From Dehalococcoidia bacterium (lineage in GTDB: Bacteria; Chloroflexota; Dehalococcoidia; Dehalococcoidales; UBA2162), in the NCBI GenBank assembly GCA_011191975.1, contig DUFA01000107.1:1-42531 (forward strand): DNA of 42,531 bases. The letters are read 5' to 3'. The position numbers were made by a program, and so were the translations under genes. Position 1 is the first letter of the stretch; each line of letters begins with the position of its first letter. This document shows positions 32,258 to 40,763 of the stretch, piece by piece. A model generated the notes under the pieces. That model saw only the letters and a program-made list of their open reading frames with translations, was not told where the DNA came from and ran no database searches.

Positions 32258-33475
32258 TTACTCGTCTCCCGAAGTCATCAGCTGCATAGATTGAGTACGC
32301 ATCGCCAGGGTAAACGGCACCGAAAGCAAGACGATTGCCACCACTCCCCAGCACAATGCTTTATAACCGACAATCGGCAAAAGGAACCCAGCCAGGAACG
32401 ACATCCCGACTGACGTGATGTGGTTGACGCTGATACCAGTGGAGAGAGTAGGCGTAAGTTCCTCGGGAGGAGCGATGCGGTTTACGTAGGTTGAGAGTCC
32501 TATGCTTAAGGTAACCAGAAGGTTAATAAATACCACCATTACACAGAGAAACCATACGTTATCGACGAGAGCGTAGCCGACAAAACAGAGTGCCAGGGCA
32601 ACGTAGCCCACGGTGAGAGTGGTCCGTTCACCAAGTACATCGAGAAACCGACCGATACGTGGTGTAAGCAGGAAATTGACCAGACCGCTGGCAAGAAGAA
32701 GGAAACTGATCTGAAGCGCTGTTAAATTATAGTTGTAGACCAGAACCATGATATTGAACGCTGAAAATACCTGGGTACGCGATCCTTCGAATAAAAGGAG
32801 AACGTAATATAACCAGTAACGCCACCTGAATAACAGTCGAGGTTGAGCCTTTGCCGTCTCGCCGATATTCTTGGGTAAACGCATAAGTACTATTGCTGCT
32901 GTGAATATCAGTACTCCCGCAATCCCCGCCATGACACGCAACGAAAACCACTGCGTCAAGAGCATAATACTCCCTATTCCTGCCATAGAAGCCAGCGCCG
33001 CAACGGATGCCAGAGTCCCTAGAACCTTTCCCGCATTTTCCTTGCTTGCCAGACCGAGTCCCAGTGAATTGTTCAGAGGCATCCAGAGATGAAAACCAAG
33101 GCTGGCCATAAGTGATACGACAACAAGTGCCGACCACGAATGAACGGCGGCATACAGTGCATATCCTGCACCCATAATGGCTACGGAAACTACCGAGCGC
33201 CAGGTTAGTGGAAGGTGCATGACAAGAGCTGCGATAAACATCAGTCCCAGACCCGGGATTTCTCTGATACCTGCCTGCAGCAGGACCTGTGAGCCGGTTA
33301 GTCCCAGTTCTTTCATAAAGTTGGTATTGACCCCATTTTGCAGACCGGTGCCGAGACTCAGCAGGAAAATAGCAATTGCCAGCAAAGCAAGGTTCCGACT
33401 CCATATCCCGCTCTGGGTAAAAATTGCTAATAGTCTTTTAATCTTTTCTTTCATAAACAGTCTTTTCCGAATCAT
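32258..33475 (-). CDS. MFS transporter
   Basis: A major facilitator superfamily permease of about 405 residues with roughly twelve hydrophobic segments in two halves. The usual inter-helix loop motif is modified (TPRIGRFLDVLGERTT between helices 8 and 9). The substrate cannot be read; drug or metabolite export is possible. The start is unclear. ATG 33475 directly follows the U-run of a terminator-like hairpin, leaving no room for a ribosome binding site, and ATG 33454 has only a weak GGAAAAG. This arrangement suggests that the gene is controlled in its leader. Confidence 0.85.
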   Translation of the reverse strand: MIRKRLFMKEKIKRLLAIFTQSGIWSRNLALLAIAIFLLSLGTGLQNGVNTNFMKELGLTGSQVLLQAGIREIPGLGLMFIAALVMHLPLTWRSVVSVAIMGAGYALYAAVHSWSALVVVSLMASLGFHLWMPLNNSLGLGLASKENAGKVLGTLASVAALASMAGIGSIMLLTQWFSLRVMAGIAGVLIFTAAIVLMRLPKNIGETAKAQPRLLFRWRYWLYYVLLLFEGSRTQVFSAFNIMVLVYNYNLTALQISFLLLASGLVNFLLTPRIGRFLDVLGERTTLTVGYVALALCFVGYALVDNVWFLCVMVVFINLLVTLSIGLSTYVNRIAPPEELTPTLSTGISVNHITSVGMSFLAGFLLPIVGYKALCWGVVAIVLLSVPFTLAMRTQSMQLMTSGDE

Positions 33476-33476
33476 C

Positions 33477-33509
33477 AAAAAAAGAGTGTCCGATTTATGT
33501 TTCGGACAC
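33477..33509 (-). terminator. Terminator-like hairpin directly before the MFS gene (possible attenuator)
   Basis: On the minus strand, GTGTCCGA (complement of 33502-33509) pairs with TCGGACAC (complement of 33486-33493), with an 8-base loop and then TCTTTTTTT. It ends at the MFS start codon. No minus-strand gene lies upstream to be terminated: the next one toward the promoter side is on the plus strand. Premature termination of the MFS leader is the simplest reading. Confidence 0.65.
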
Positions 33510-33852
33510 CCGGCTTTCGTGGTAATAAGTCTATATGGTTTTTATACTCCCGATATATACTCGCCTACTCAGTAAAAAATCCCCCGTCAATACTTAATCA
33601 ATACACGTGAATAGACCAGAGAAATAATCGATCAATGCACGAACGAGTGCCTTGAAATAAGATATATTACACCATCCGGAGATGCATCACAAGTTTGAAA
33701 TAAGTTAATCACTATCCTGTTGATATTGATTAACTAACTTGATATTATGAATACCTATCATTAGAGAACTATAAACGAATTCGAAATGTAAAAAACAGCA
33801 GGGATGAACCATATGTTAAGTTCTGAATATGCCGTCAGGAAAGGTGCTAATT
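33510..33852. other. Divergent gap between MFS and HD-domain genes
   Basis: About 340 bases. On the minus strand a TTGACG (complement of 33583-33588) could be a -35 box for the MFS leader, but no good -10 is at the right distance. On the plus strand a 17-codon reading frame starting ATGAACCATATG overlaps the HD start and has a poor binding site. Nothing else is supported. Confidence 0.35.
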
Positions 33853-34518
33853 ATGAATAACTCATTATCACACACTCAACTTGTCGAAATTATCAACGCT
33901 TTCTTGGACAAATACCACTCTGACCTGAGTTATTGTCATGGAGCTGATCATGTCCGGCGTGTGGCAAAACTGGCTGTAAAGATTGGTAAGGTAGAGAAAG
34001 TCGACCTTGAACTGGTCGAGATAGCTGCCCTGTTACATGATATAGGAGTCGTACCACTTGCATGGGGCAGACACGCTTCAGGTAAGGATGATAATGAATT
34101 TCAGGAATTTCTGGGTACATATGCGCTTCCCTCTTATGATCACGCCGAGGTAGGAGCTCTTATAGCAGAACGTTTTCTTAATCAATATAATTATCCTTAA
34201 GGAAAAACTAAACAGGTAACTCTAATAATCAAAGAACATCATACTCATAGCCAGACTTCGCTAGAATCCAGAGTAGTAAATGATGCCGATAAACTTGAAG
34301 CTCTCGGAGCAACCTGGGTAGCGCGTGCGTTTCAGAGAACGAGTGCTTTCGATCGTAAAACAAGCATCGAGGTAATTCCGAAAAAATATCTCGAGGGAAG
34401 AAAACCGATATTTGATAGTTTTCATACGGAGACTGGAAAGAAAATGGCTGAACAGCGATTTGAGTTTCTGCTGTCCTTTATTGAGCAATTTCAGCGTGAA
34501 CTGAGTCTCGAAACCTAA
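33853..34518 (+). pseudogene. HD-domain phosphohydrolase interrupted by one in-frame TAA
   Basis: From ATG 33853 (AGGAAAGG eight bases upstream) the frame encodes an HD-domain start: HGADHVRRV with His33 and ALLHDIG with His62-Asp63. After NQYNYP it meets TAA at 34198-34200. The same frame then continues without a break for 105 codons with clear family sequence (IIKEHHTHS, then RVVNDADKLEALGA with the final metal-binding Asp) to TAA at 34516-34518. A single substitution such as GAA to TAA explains it. The truncated 115-residue product would lack the last ligand and is unlikely to be active. Read-through or sequencing error are the alternatives. Confidence 0.8.
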
Positions 34519-34709
34519 CACGGGAATTTCACGATTACCATTACTCACCACCTTATGCATATGCAGTGTACATGATCACTACCACATCGTTCTTTCGCTT
34601 GCCACTCAATTATTGTAAGATTGTGTAAATCTCATATTCTATACAATAAAAACAAATTGGGATTAAAAATTTAGTATTTAGGAATTCTTCAAGTGGTGAG
34701 GTAGAAAAC

Positions 34710-35201
34710 ATGGAAATAGCTCTCTATGTAATAATATTTATCCTGCTCTTGCTGGTCGTCTTCCTCGTGATGCGACCCCGAAAGATCGAGATACCGGATA
34801 TCACTGAGCTTGAAGCCAAGCTCAGGTACGCCCTAGCTTCAGCCGACTCGGTGAAGGAGATCCACAACCTTCTGCAGGATATGCCACGCGACGTCCTAGC
34901 ATCCATCACCCGAAGCCAGGGGACTCGCTCCGGCAAACTCAACGAACTCCTCGCTACCCTGGAACTCACCAAGTACGACCGCCTTTTCTACCTCGGCGAT
35001 CCCATCGACTTCGTTGGTATCAAATATGACGAGGGAATCGACTTCATCGAGGTCAAGACAGGCCGCGCCCGGTTTACCGAGGATGAACTCAAACTGAAAG
35101 ACCTTATCGAGTGCAAGATGGTCAACTACCTACCCCTCTCGGTCAAACGCATCAACTTCGCGGAAGAGATTAGGAGTGATAATATTGAGATAGAGGAATA
35201 A
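34710..35201 (+). CDS. Membrane-anchored Holliday-junction-resolvase-like endonuclease domain protein
   Basis: A 163-residue protein. Residues 3-21 are a single hydrophobic helix. A PD-(D/E)XK-like fold follows with GDPIDFVG (Asp97, Asp100) and IDFIEVKTGRA (Glu114, Lys116), the pattern of archaeal Holliday-junction-resolvase relatives (Endonuc_Holl-type). Such proteins are widespread but their true role is unknown, and a membrane anchor is odd for a junction-cutting enzyme. GAGGT lies seven bases before the ATG. Its stop overlaps the start of the next gene by one base (TAATG), so the two are translationally coupled. Confidence 0.75.
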   Translation: MEIALYVIIFILLLLVVFLVMRPRKIEIPDITELEAKLRYALASADSVKEIHNLLQDMPRDVLASITRSQGTRSGKLNELLATLELTKYDRLFYLGDPIDFVGIKYDEGIDFIEVKTGRARFTEDELKLKDLIECKMVNYLPLSVKRINFAEEIRSDNIEIEE

Positions 35202-35860
35202 TGACTCACCAACCTAATACTTTCGATAAATGGGCTCTTACCTATGACAAAGACTTGGAGAAGGCGAACGATTCCGATGACTGGATGTTCGGTGATTATT
35301 ACTGTATCCTGGACAAGGTTGTTGAGTATTGCGAGCTTGAGAAATATGAAAATCCACAGGTGCTGGACATCGGCGCCGGGACCGGCAACCTTTCGATAAA
35401 ATTCCTTGAAAAGAAGTTAATGGTAACAGCCATCGATCCTTCAAAAAAAATGCGGGAAATCTGTAAAGGTAAGTACCCGGACCTGGTAGTACTACAAGGT
35501 GATTTCCTGGATATCCCACTCCCATCGGAAAGCATTGATATCATCGTCTCGTCCTTTGCTTTCCACCATCTGACCGAGACCGAAAAAGCCGTATCCGTTT
35601 TACTGATGCGGGATATTTTGCATTCCGGCGGCAGGATTGTCATCGCCGACTTGATGTTCAAAAATCCGGTGGAGAAAGACCGCATCAGGCAAAAACTGTT
35701 AGATCCGGAACAAGCTAGAAAGTTCGATGAAATAGACGAAGAATATCCTGCATATTTCGATGATCTCGAAATGGTTTTTCAAAGAAAAGGGTTCAATTTC
35801 CGGGGCGAACCGCTTACGAAATCGGTCTGGATTCTCTGTGCCTGTCTCGGATACCGTTAA
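35201..35860 (+). CDS. Class I SAM-dependent methyltransferase
   Basis: A 219-residue Rossmann-fold methyltransferase. Motif I is VLDIGAGTGNLS (54-65), followed by VTAIDPSKKM (acidic residue for the ribose), GDFLDIPL and the post-motif SSFAFHHLTETEK. It resembles YrrT-type methyltransferases, but the substrate is not known. Coupling to the nuclease-like gene by a one-base overlap suggests a shared function, as yet unguessed. Confidence 0.88.
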   Translation: MTHQPNTFDKWALTYDKDLEKANDSDDWMFGDYYCILDKVVEYCELEKYENPQVLDIGAGTGNLSIKFLEKKLMVTAIDPSKKMREICKGKYPDLVVLQGDFLDIPLPSESIDIIVSSFAFHHLTETEKAVSVLLMRDILHSGGRIVIADLMFKNPVEKDRIRQKLLDPEQARKFDEIDEEYPAYFDDLEMVFQRKGFNFRGEPLTKSVWILCACLGYR

Positions 35861-35915
35861 ACAATAGGTTTCTTCAAATCATGGAATGTTACGGAGACAA
35901 CCTTTCTTTTCACCG

Positions 35916-36281
35916 TCATTTGTGCGGTTTCAAATCCATATCTTGTACATTCACGACTTCTTTGTTATCGGGGTTTATTGCAACGATAACCATTTCTTTC
36001 GACGGTTCTCCGAAATATAGACTTACGAAGTAATACAGTTCGCCGTCTCTGTCATTTTCAGGAAATGGATTCTCATTAAAACCTTCGTCATATATAAGCT
36101 GGGAACCACCTGCCTGATAGTCCCCGTCTTTTAATCTCCAGGTTAGATATCCCCAGAATAACGCGACTGAATATTCGTCATATTTTTCCATCAATTGCTT
36201 CGTTTCGTCTGTCCCGAGAGCCATTTCAATCAACCTGTCTCTGTCTCTCTCTCCCTCGGCCAGTGGTCTGAATTCCTTCAT
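35916..36281 (-). CDS. Hypothetical acidic protein
   Basis: A 121-residue protein (ATG 36281, CGAGGG close upstream) rich in Asp, Glu and Tyr. It has a central helix with many acidic residues (about 15-45), a GDYQAGGSQLIYDEGFNE loop, and beta strands near the C-terminus (ELYYFVSLYF, MVIVAINPDN). It has no signal peptide or membrane helix as read. I do not recognise a family. It converges with the methyltransferase gene. The poor spacing of the binding site leaves the exact start open. Confidence 0.5.
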   Translation of the reverse strand: MKEFRPLAEGERDRDRLIEMALGTDETKQLMEKYDEYSVALFWGYLTWRLKDGDYQAGGSQLIYDEGFNENPFPENDRDGELYYFVSLYFGEPSKEMVIVAINPDNKEVVNVQDMDLKPHK

Positions 36282-36361
36282 ACCCTCGGGGTATCCTTAG
36301 CAACCCGTTAAAATGGCGCATGAAAGCAACAATAACATAAGTATTAAAAATATATGCCGTA

Positions 36362-37090
36362 TCATTTTATGTCAAATATTTTTCTTATCTCCGCCGCCGG
36401 TGTTTCCTTTATCTCACCTTCTTTCAGGTCACCGAGGGTGAGTCCGCCGATTCGTATTCTCCGGAGACCAAACACTCTGCACCCCAGCGACTCGAACATC
36501 CGTCTAACCTGCCGCTTTCTTCCTTCATGGATTACAACGGAATAAGTGTAATCCTGGTTATCTTTGCCTTTAGAAACCTTCGCCGGCGCCGTTATCCCGT
36601 CCTCCAGCACTATCCCCTTCTCCAGCCTGTATTTCTCATCCTGTGTCATTTCCCTGTCCAGCGTTACCAGGTATTCCTTGTCATGCCTGTACCGTGGATG
36701 CGTCAGGCGGTTTGTCAGTTCTCCGTCATTCGTTAAAAGAAGCAAACCGGTAGTATCCTTATCCAGTCTGCCTGCCGGATATAACCTCAGGTGCCTGTAC
36801 TTTTCAGGAATAAAATCGACTGCTGTCTTCCTGCCGCGGTCATCACTCACTGTAGACAACACATCCGGCGGCTTATTCAACACAAGGTATACATGTTTTT
36901 CCTTCACCAGGTTGATTTCCACACCGTCAATCGTTATACGGTCTTTCCGACTGTCCACAGGCTGGCGGAGGTTTTCCGCGATTTTTCCGTTCACCGTAAC
37001 CCTGCCCTCCATTATCTTGGCGGCAATCTTTCTCCTCGAGCCGATTCCCGCCCCGGTAAGGACCCTCAGTAAATCATCTTTTTCACTCAT
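36362..37090 (-). CDS. rluB: RluB/RsuA-family pseudouridine synthase
   Basis: Modifies a uridine of rRNA to pseudouridine, probably U2605-equivalent in 23S rRNA. An S4 RNA-binding domain is at the N-terminus (LTGAGIGSRRKIAAKIMEGR), then LVLNKPPDVLST and the catalytic motif PAGRLDKDTTGLLLLTND (Asp113 counted from the ATG at 37099, Asp110 from 37090). HEGRKRQVRRMFESLG closes the fold. Two in-frame ATGs exist (37099, 37090). Neither has a Shine-Dalgarno site, and a perfect TATAAT (complement of 37098-37103) overlaps the first one, which suggests a leaderless mRNA starting at the second ATG. Confidence 0.92.
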   Translation of the reverse strand: MSEKDDLLRVLTGAGIGSRRKIAAKIMEGRVTVNGKIAENLRQPVDSRKDRITIDGVEINLVKEKHVYLVLNKPPDVLSTVSDDRGRKTAVDFIPEKYRHLRLYPAGRLDKDTTGLLLLTNDGELTNRLTHPRYRHDKEYLVTLDREMTQDEKYRLEKGIVLEDGITAPAKVSKGKDNQDYTYSVVIHEGRKRQVRRMFESLGCRVFGLRRIRIGGLTLGDLKEGEIKETPAAEIRKIFDIK

Positions 37091-37258
37091 CGTAATCATT
37101 ATATATGAATTAATGACTTATAAGTATTCTCAAATTCTTTTCGATAGAACCAAATACCTACACTATTCCGCACCCATTCGCCCAGAAGAAATCTATACTC
37201 ACACATATACCCTACTAAAGAATAAAGACACAGGTAATATTCAATCCTATTTTCGAAC

Positions 37259-37285
37259 CACCTCCTTTCCTTTGGAGAGGAGGTG
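37259..37285. repeat. Hairpin with Shine-Dalgarno-like and anti-Shine-Dalgarno-like arms
   Basis: CACCTCCTTTCC (37259-37270) pairs over 12 positions with GGAGAGGAGGTG (37274-37285), with one T-G wobble and a 3-base loop. The arms equal the ribosomal Shine-Dalgarno pair (CACCTCC / GGAGGTG). No U-run follows on either strand. Confidence 0.5.
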
Positions 37286-37383
37286 ATTTCGTAATCGGAG
37301 GAGAGGATAAAAAAAAGGAGAATAATTGCTACTTCGCAAATAGGTAGATATTTATCCACAAACCTTCAATGAGAAAACGAAAA

Positions 37384-37426
37384 ACCGGCAGCGCTTTTCT
37401 TGTATCTCTCTTCAGCCGCTGCCGGT
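37384..37426 (-). terminator. Terminator of the 54-codon membrane protein gene
   Basis: A 10-bp perfect stem (ACCGGCAGCG 37384-37393 with CGCTGCCGGT 37417-37426) and a 23-base loop. On the minus strand TTTTTCGTTTTC follows. It begins about 43 bases past the stop of the small gene. Confidence 0.7.
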
Positions 37427-37468
37427 ATTCCTTCTGCTACCGGGCATCTACCTTCTCCCTCTTCTATC

Positions 37469-37633
37469 TCAGGCTGTTGCTTTCTCCTTACCGACCGCTT
37501 TCTCTACCTTGACCTTTGCCTGGTATTTCTTGTGAGTTGCCGCCAGGTATCCACCCGTCACCGCCAGACCGATTACCACCGGTACTCCCAGAAAGATCCC
37601 GAGTCCCATGAAGATTGCCAGCGTCATTTCCAT
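37469..37633 (-). CDS. Small single-span membrane protein, 54 residues
   Basis: A short gene starting at ATG 37633 behind an excellent binding site (AAGGAGG, six bases upstream) and ending TGA 37469-37471. The product begins MEMTLAIFMGLGIFLGVPVV, forms one long hydrophobic helix (about 4-31), and ends in a basic, Lys-rich tail (HKKYQAKVKVEKAVGKEK) that should lie in the cytoplasm. No known family is recognised. A dedicated terminator follows. The coding call rests on the binding site, clean hydrophobic/basic layout and terminator. Longer open frames across the same bases are low-complexity and are rejected. Confidence 0.7.
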   Translation of the reverse strand: MEMTLAIFMGLGIFLGVPVVIGLAVTGGYLAATHKKYQAKVKVEKAVGKEKATA

Positions 37634-37919
37634 TTTTTCCTCCTTTTTTCGTTTCCCTTTCGTTTTCCTTTTCTATTATCATCATAATTCCGGGAGGTAA
37701 AACGGACATCGGCCTGGATGCTCACTTATCGATACCTTTTAGACTTATTCTATTCGGCCTTGCTTCAGTATTATTTTCAGTCTGATGAGAAATGGAATTA
37801 CTTATAACCATTAGATATCTAAGCAGATATACTTAAATGTTCTAGTTTCACTTGAACAATAACTCGCTTCCTTACTCGCAATATCTCTGATATTTAATAC
37901 CAAATCCCTTAATGAGAGT

Positions 37920-40010
37920 ATGAAAAAGATTGAACACTTGTTCGAAAAAAGCTATACTGGAATAAGGAAAATGCCGGATTTCAGGATAGTATCCGATTTC
38001 GGGATGATGGGTGATCAGCCTGAAGCTGTCGAAAAGCTGGTTGAAGGGCTGAATAAAGGTTACCGTCATCAAACCCTGCTGGGCGTCACCGGCAGCGGTA
38101 AAACCTTCACAATGGCTAACGTCATCGAACGCGTCCAGAAACCCACCCTCGTTATCAGCCACAATAAAACCCTCGCCGCCCAGCTTTACCAGGAATTCAA
38201 GGAATTCTTTCCTGACAATGCCGTCGAATATTTCGTCAGTTACTACGACTACTACCAGCCCGAAGCTTATATTCCTCAACGGGACCTCTATATAGAAAAG
38301 GAAACAGAGATTAACGAGGAGATCGATAAACTCCGTCACTCCGCCACACGTGCCCTCCTCGAAAGACGGGATGTGCTGATAGTAGCTTCCGTTTCCTGCA
38401 TCTATGGCCTGGGCGATCCCGAAGAATACAGGCAGTTCATCGTCACCATTAAAAGAGGAGAACGGTACGGCAGGCAGCAGTTATTACGGCACCTGGTAGA
38501 CATGCAGTATGCCAGGAATGAGATGGATCTTGCGCGTGGTTTTTTCAGACTTCGCGGCGATACACTTGAAATCAGGCCGGCCTATGAAGAACTGGCATTG
38601 CGAATAGAATTTTTCGGCGATGATATTGATAGAATCGTGTCCCTCGATCCCTTAACTGGTGAGATACTCAGCGAGATGGAAGAAGTGAATATCTTCCCCG
38701 CCAAGCACTTCGTCACCCGTCGTGAAAAAATGGTGAGGGCTATCGAACAGATCAAGCTGGAACTCATCGACCAGGTTAAGTACTTCAACGAGCAGGACAA
38801 GGTGGTTGAAGCAGCACGGATTGAAGCCCGTACCAATTATGATATAGAGATGCTGACCGAAGCGGGATACTGCTCCGGCGTGGAAAATTACTCCCGGATA
38901 CTGGCCGGGCGACCTCCGGGAAGCTCTCCTTCGACCCTGATCGATTACTTTCCCAAGGACTTCCTGTTAATTATTGACGAATCGCATATAACCCTTCCCC
39001 AGATAAGAGGAATGTATCGCGGCGACCGTTCACGCAAGCAGACACTCGTCGATTACGGATTCCGTCTGCCTTCAGCGCTCGACAATCGTCCCCTTAACTT
39101 CCAGGAGTTCCAGGAATGCATCAACCAGGTCATATACACCTCAGCCACACCTTCTGACTATGAATACAAGTACAGTGAACAGGTAGTCGAGCAGCTTGTC
39201 CGCCCCACCGGTTTACTTGAACCGACTGTTGAAATAAAACCTACCGAAGGACAGATAGACGACCTGATAGAGCAGATAAAGTTACGCGTAGATAAGGGTG
39301 AACGGTGCCTTGTCACCACCTTGACTAAGAGGATGGCTGAGGAACTTGCCGATTACCTTGCTGAGATGGCAATAAAAACCCACTACCTGCACTCAGAGAT
39401 AGATACCCTGGAAAGAGTGGAAATCCTGCGTGACCTGCGTCTTGGTGTTTACGATGTCGTAGTCGGTATAAACCTGCTGAGAGAAGGCCTGGATCTGCCG
39501 GAGGTAAGTCTGGTCGCAATACTGGACGCCGACAAGGAAGGATATCTGAGAAGCCGTGTATCGTTGATTCAGACAATGGGACGGGCGTCACGGCATATTG
39601 ACGGTCATGTAATATTGTATGCAGATACCATCACTCACTCGATGAAAACGGCGATGGATGAAACCCAGCGTCGCCGCAAAGTACAGGAAGAATATAATAA
39701 GCAGAGAAATATCACACCCCAGGGTATCCGGAAAGCGATAAAAGATATTACGGAACGCGTGAGAGAAGTTGCCGAAACTCGAACTCCTTACACTGTTACG
39801 CCGATCAATAAAGAGGATACGTTACGCCTTATAAAAGATCTTGAAACGCAGATGAAGATAGCCGCTAAGAACCTTGACTTCGAGAAAGCAGCGCTTCTTC
39901 GCGACAGGATAGTCGACCTGAGAAGAGAATTTGATTTTGCGGAGATAAAAGGTGGAAGAAGAATACAAAGAAACAAGACAGGAACGCCGCGAAAAAAAGC
40001 TTACAAGTAA
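37920..40010 (+). CDS. uvrB: Excinuclease ABC subunit B
   Basis: UvrB is the damage-verifying helicase-like subunit of nucleotide excision repair. Walker A GVTGSGKT is at residues 55-62. The beta-hairpin [20 protein letters not shown] inserts between strands, the DESH box is in [13 protein letters not shown], helicase motif VI is in QTMGRASRH, and the C-terminal UVR domain that binds UvrC is in [14 protein letters not shown]. 696 residues as read from ATG 37920. ATG 37971 ([10 protein letters not shown]) matches the usual family N-terminus and may be the true start; neither has an ideal binding site. The last 59 bases overlap a small basic gene. Confidence 0.97.
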   Translation: MKKIEHLFEKSYTGIRKMPDFRIVSDFGMMGDQPEAVEKLVEGLNKGYRHQTLLGVTGSGKTFTMANVIERVQKPTLVISHNKTLAAQLYQEFKEFFPDNAVEYFVSYYDYYQPEAYIPQRDLYIEKETEINEEIDKLRHSATRALLERRDVLIVASVSCIYGLGDPEEYRQFIVTIKRGERYGRQQLLRHLVDMQYARNEMDLARGFFRLRGDTLEIRPAYEELALRIEFFGDDIDRIVSLDPLTGEILSEMEEVNIFPAKHFVTRREKMVRAIEQIKLELIDQVKYFNEQDKVVEAARIEARTNYDIEMLTEAGYCSGVENYSRILAGRPPGSSPSTLIDYFPKDFLLIIDESHITLPQIRGMYRGDRSRKQTLVDYGFRLPSALDNRPLNFQEFQECINQVIYTSATPSDYEYKYSEQVVEQLVRPTGLLEPTVEIKPTEGQIDDLIEQIKLRVDKGERCLVTTLTKRMAEELADYLAEMAIKTHYLHSEIDTLERVEILRDLRLGVYDVVVGINLLREGLDLPEVSLVAILDADKEGYLRSRVSLIQTMGRASRHIDGHVILYADTITHSMKTAMDETQRRRKVQEEYNKQRNITPQGIRKAIKDITERVREVAETRTPYTVTPINKEDTLRLIKDLETQMKIAAKNLDFEKAALLRDRIVDLRREFDFAEIKGGRRIQRNKTGTPRKKAYK

Positions 40011-40131
40011 GAGGGAACGAGTTAGAAAACACGGTCAGAATCTTGCCCAGTTATACAAGGAAGCCATCATTAAACGGATAAATAAGCTTAGGTCGGACAA
40101 GGAAAAAGGCCGGAAACCACCCATAGATTGA
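39952..40131 (+). CDS. Small highly basic protein overlapping the uvrB end
   Basis: A 59-residue frame starting GTG 39952, with GGAG seven bases upstream, inside the 3' end of uvrB, ending TGA 40129-40131. It is almost entirely Lys, Arg, Glu and Gln ([20 protein letters not shown] in its first 20), helical, and may bind nucleic acid. It overlaps uvrB by 59 bases in another frame. 28 bases further, the zinc-ribbon gene begins. No named family is recognised. The binding site and the frame continuing well beyond uvrB are the support. Confidence 0.5.
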   Translation: MEEEYKETRQERREKKLTSKRERVRKHGQNLAQLYKEAIIKRINKLRSDKEKGRKPPID

Positions 40132-40156
40132 TTCGTGGGATATTACGGAGGTTAAA

Positions 40157-40507
40157 ATGCCCTACTGTCCGAAATGCTGCGATGAATTCCAGGACTGGGT
40201 CGAGGAATGCCCGGACTGCAGGATAAAGCTTGTCGATGAGTTACCTCCGCTTCCCGTAGAGGTAGTGAGGGAAGGTGACTTGGTACACATCGTCACTGCG
40301 CCCAACGAGATAGAAGCTCGGTTGTGGAAAGGCATTCTCGAGGACAATGGTATCCTGTCGATGATAAAAGTAGCTGAATCGCTCAATCTCTACCTCTCGC
40401 CCCTCGCTCTCGAGCACAGACTGTATGTCCTCGAGGAAGATGAACAAGAAGCTATGGAAATCCTCGACGGAGTCATCACCTTCGAACCCGAAGTCGAAGA
40501 TTCATAA
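40157..40507 (+). CDS. Zinc-ribbon protein with DUF2007-like domain
   Basis: A 116-residue protein starting with a zinc ribbon (Cys4, Cys7, Cys18, Cys21 in YCPKCCDEF and EECPDCRIKL). A DUF2007-like signal-transduction domain follows, with IVTAPNEIEARLWKGILEDNG and a later HRLYVLEEDEQEAMEIL helix. Such proteins are proposed regulators of unknown target. CGGAGG lies five or six bases upstream of the ATG. It follows uvrB and the small basic gene on the same strand and may be in one operon. Confidence 0.8.
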   Translation: MPYCPKCCDEFQDWVEECPDCRIKLVDELPPLPVEVVREGDLVHIVTAPNEIEARLWKGILEDNGILSMIKVAESLNLYLSPLALEHRLYVLEEDEQEAMEILDGVITFEPEVEDS

Positions 40508-40763
40508 TATGCCATCGTACGTTCACCTTGAATGAGCAAAACTACTCTTCCTTTACGAAAACTAATGAATGCCGGTACTCTATCTATCTCCCTCGTCGCT
40601 TGTCCACTCCTGCAACCACACTTCGGTTCCAAAAAATCATATTATGACTGCAGACAATCCCATTTTAAGTCTTTCCCTTCACTTTTCATGGAAAAAGGAG
40701 ATGGAAGAGGAATGGGTTGATAACGATTTGGAAAAACAATCCATACTCCAACAATTAACAAAC

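Larger units (their letters stand above)
37100..37468. other. Non-coding gap with two hairpins
   Basis: Holds the hairpin at 37259-37285 and the terminator at 37384-37426. An open frame of 86 codons on the minus strand (37099-37359) has a poor start and runs through the hairpin, so I do not call it a gene. Confidence 0.4.

Noticed and set aside
34710-35860. A restriction-modification system
   Set aside because: The methyltransferase lacks a DNA methylase catalytic motif (no NPPY/DPPY or PCQ), and the nuclease-like protein has a membrane anchor, so the pair is not called as such.
37099-37359. An 86-codon minus-strand frame between rluB and the small membrane gene
   Set aside because: It starts at a GTG with poor spacing, runs through a strong hairpin, and its protein has no recognisable pattern.
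37488-37709. A 73-codon Gly/Lys-rich minus-strand frame
   Set aside because: It overlaps the 54-codon membrane gene in another frame. That frame has the better binding site, hydrophobic helix and terminator.
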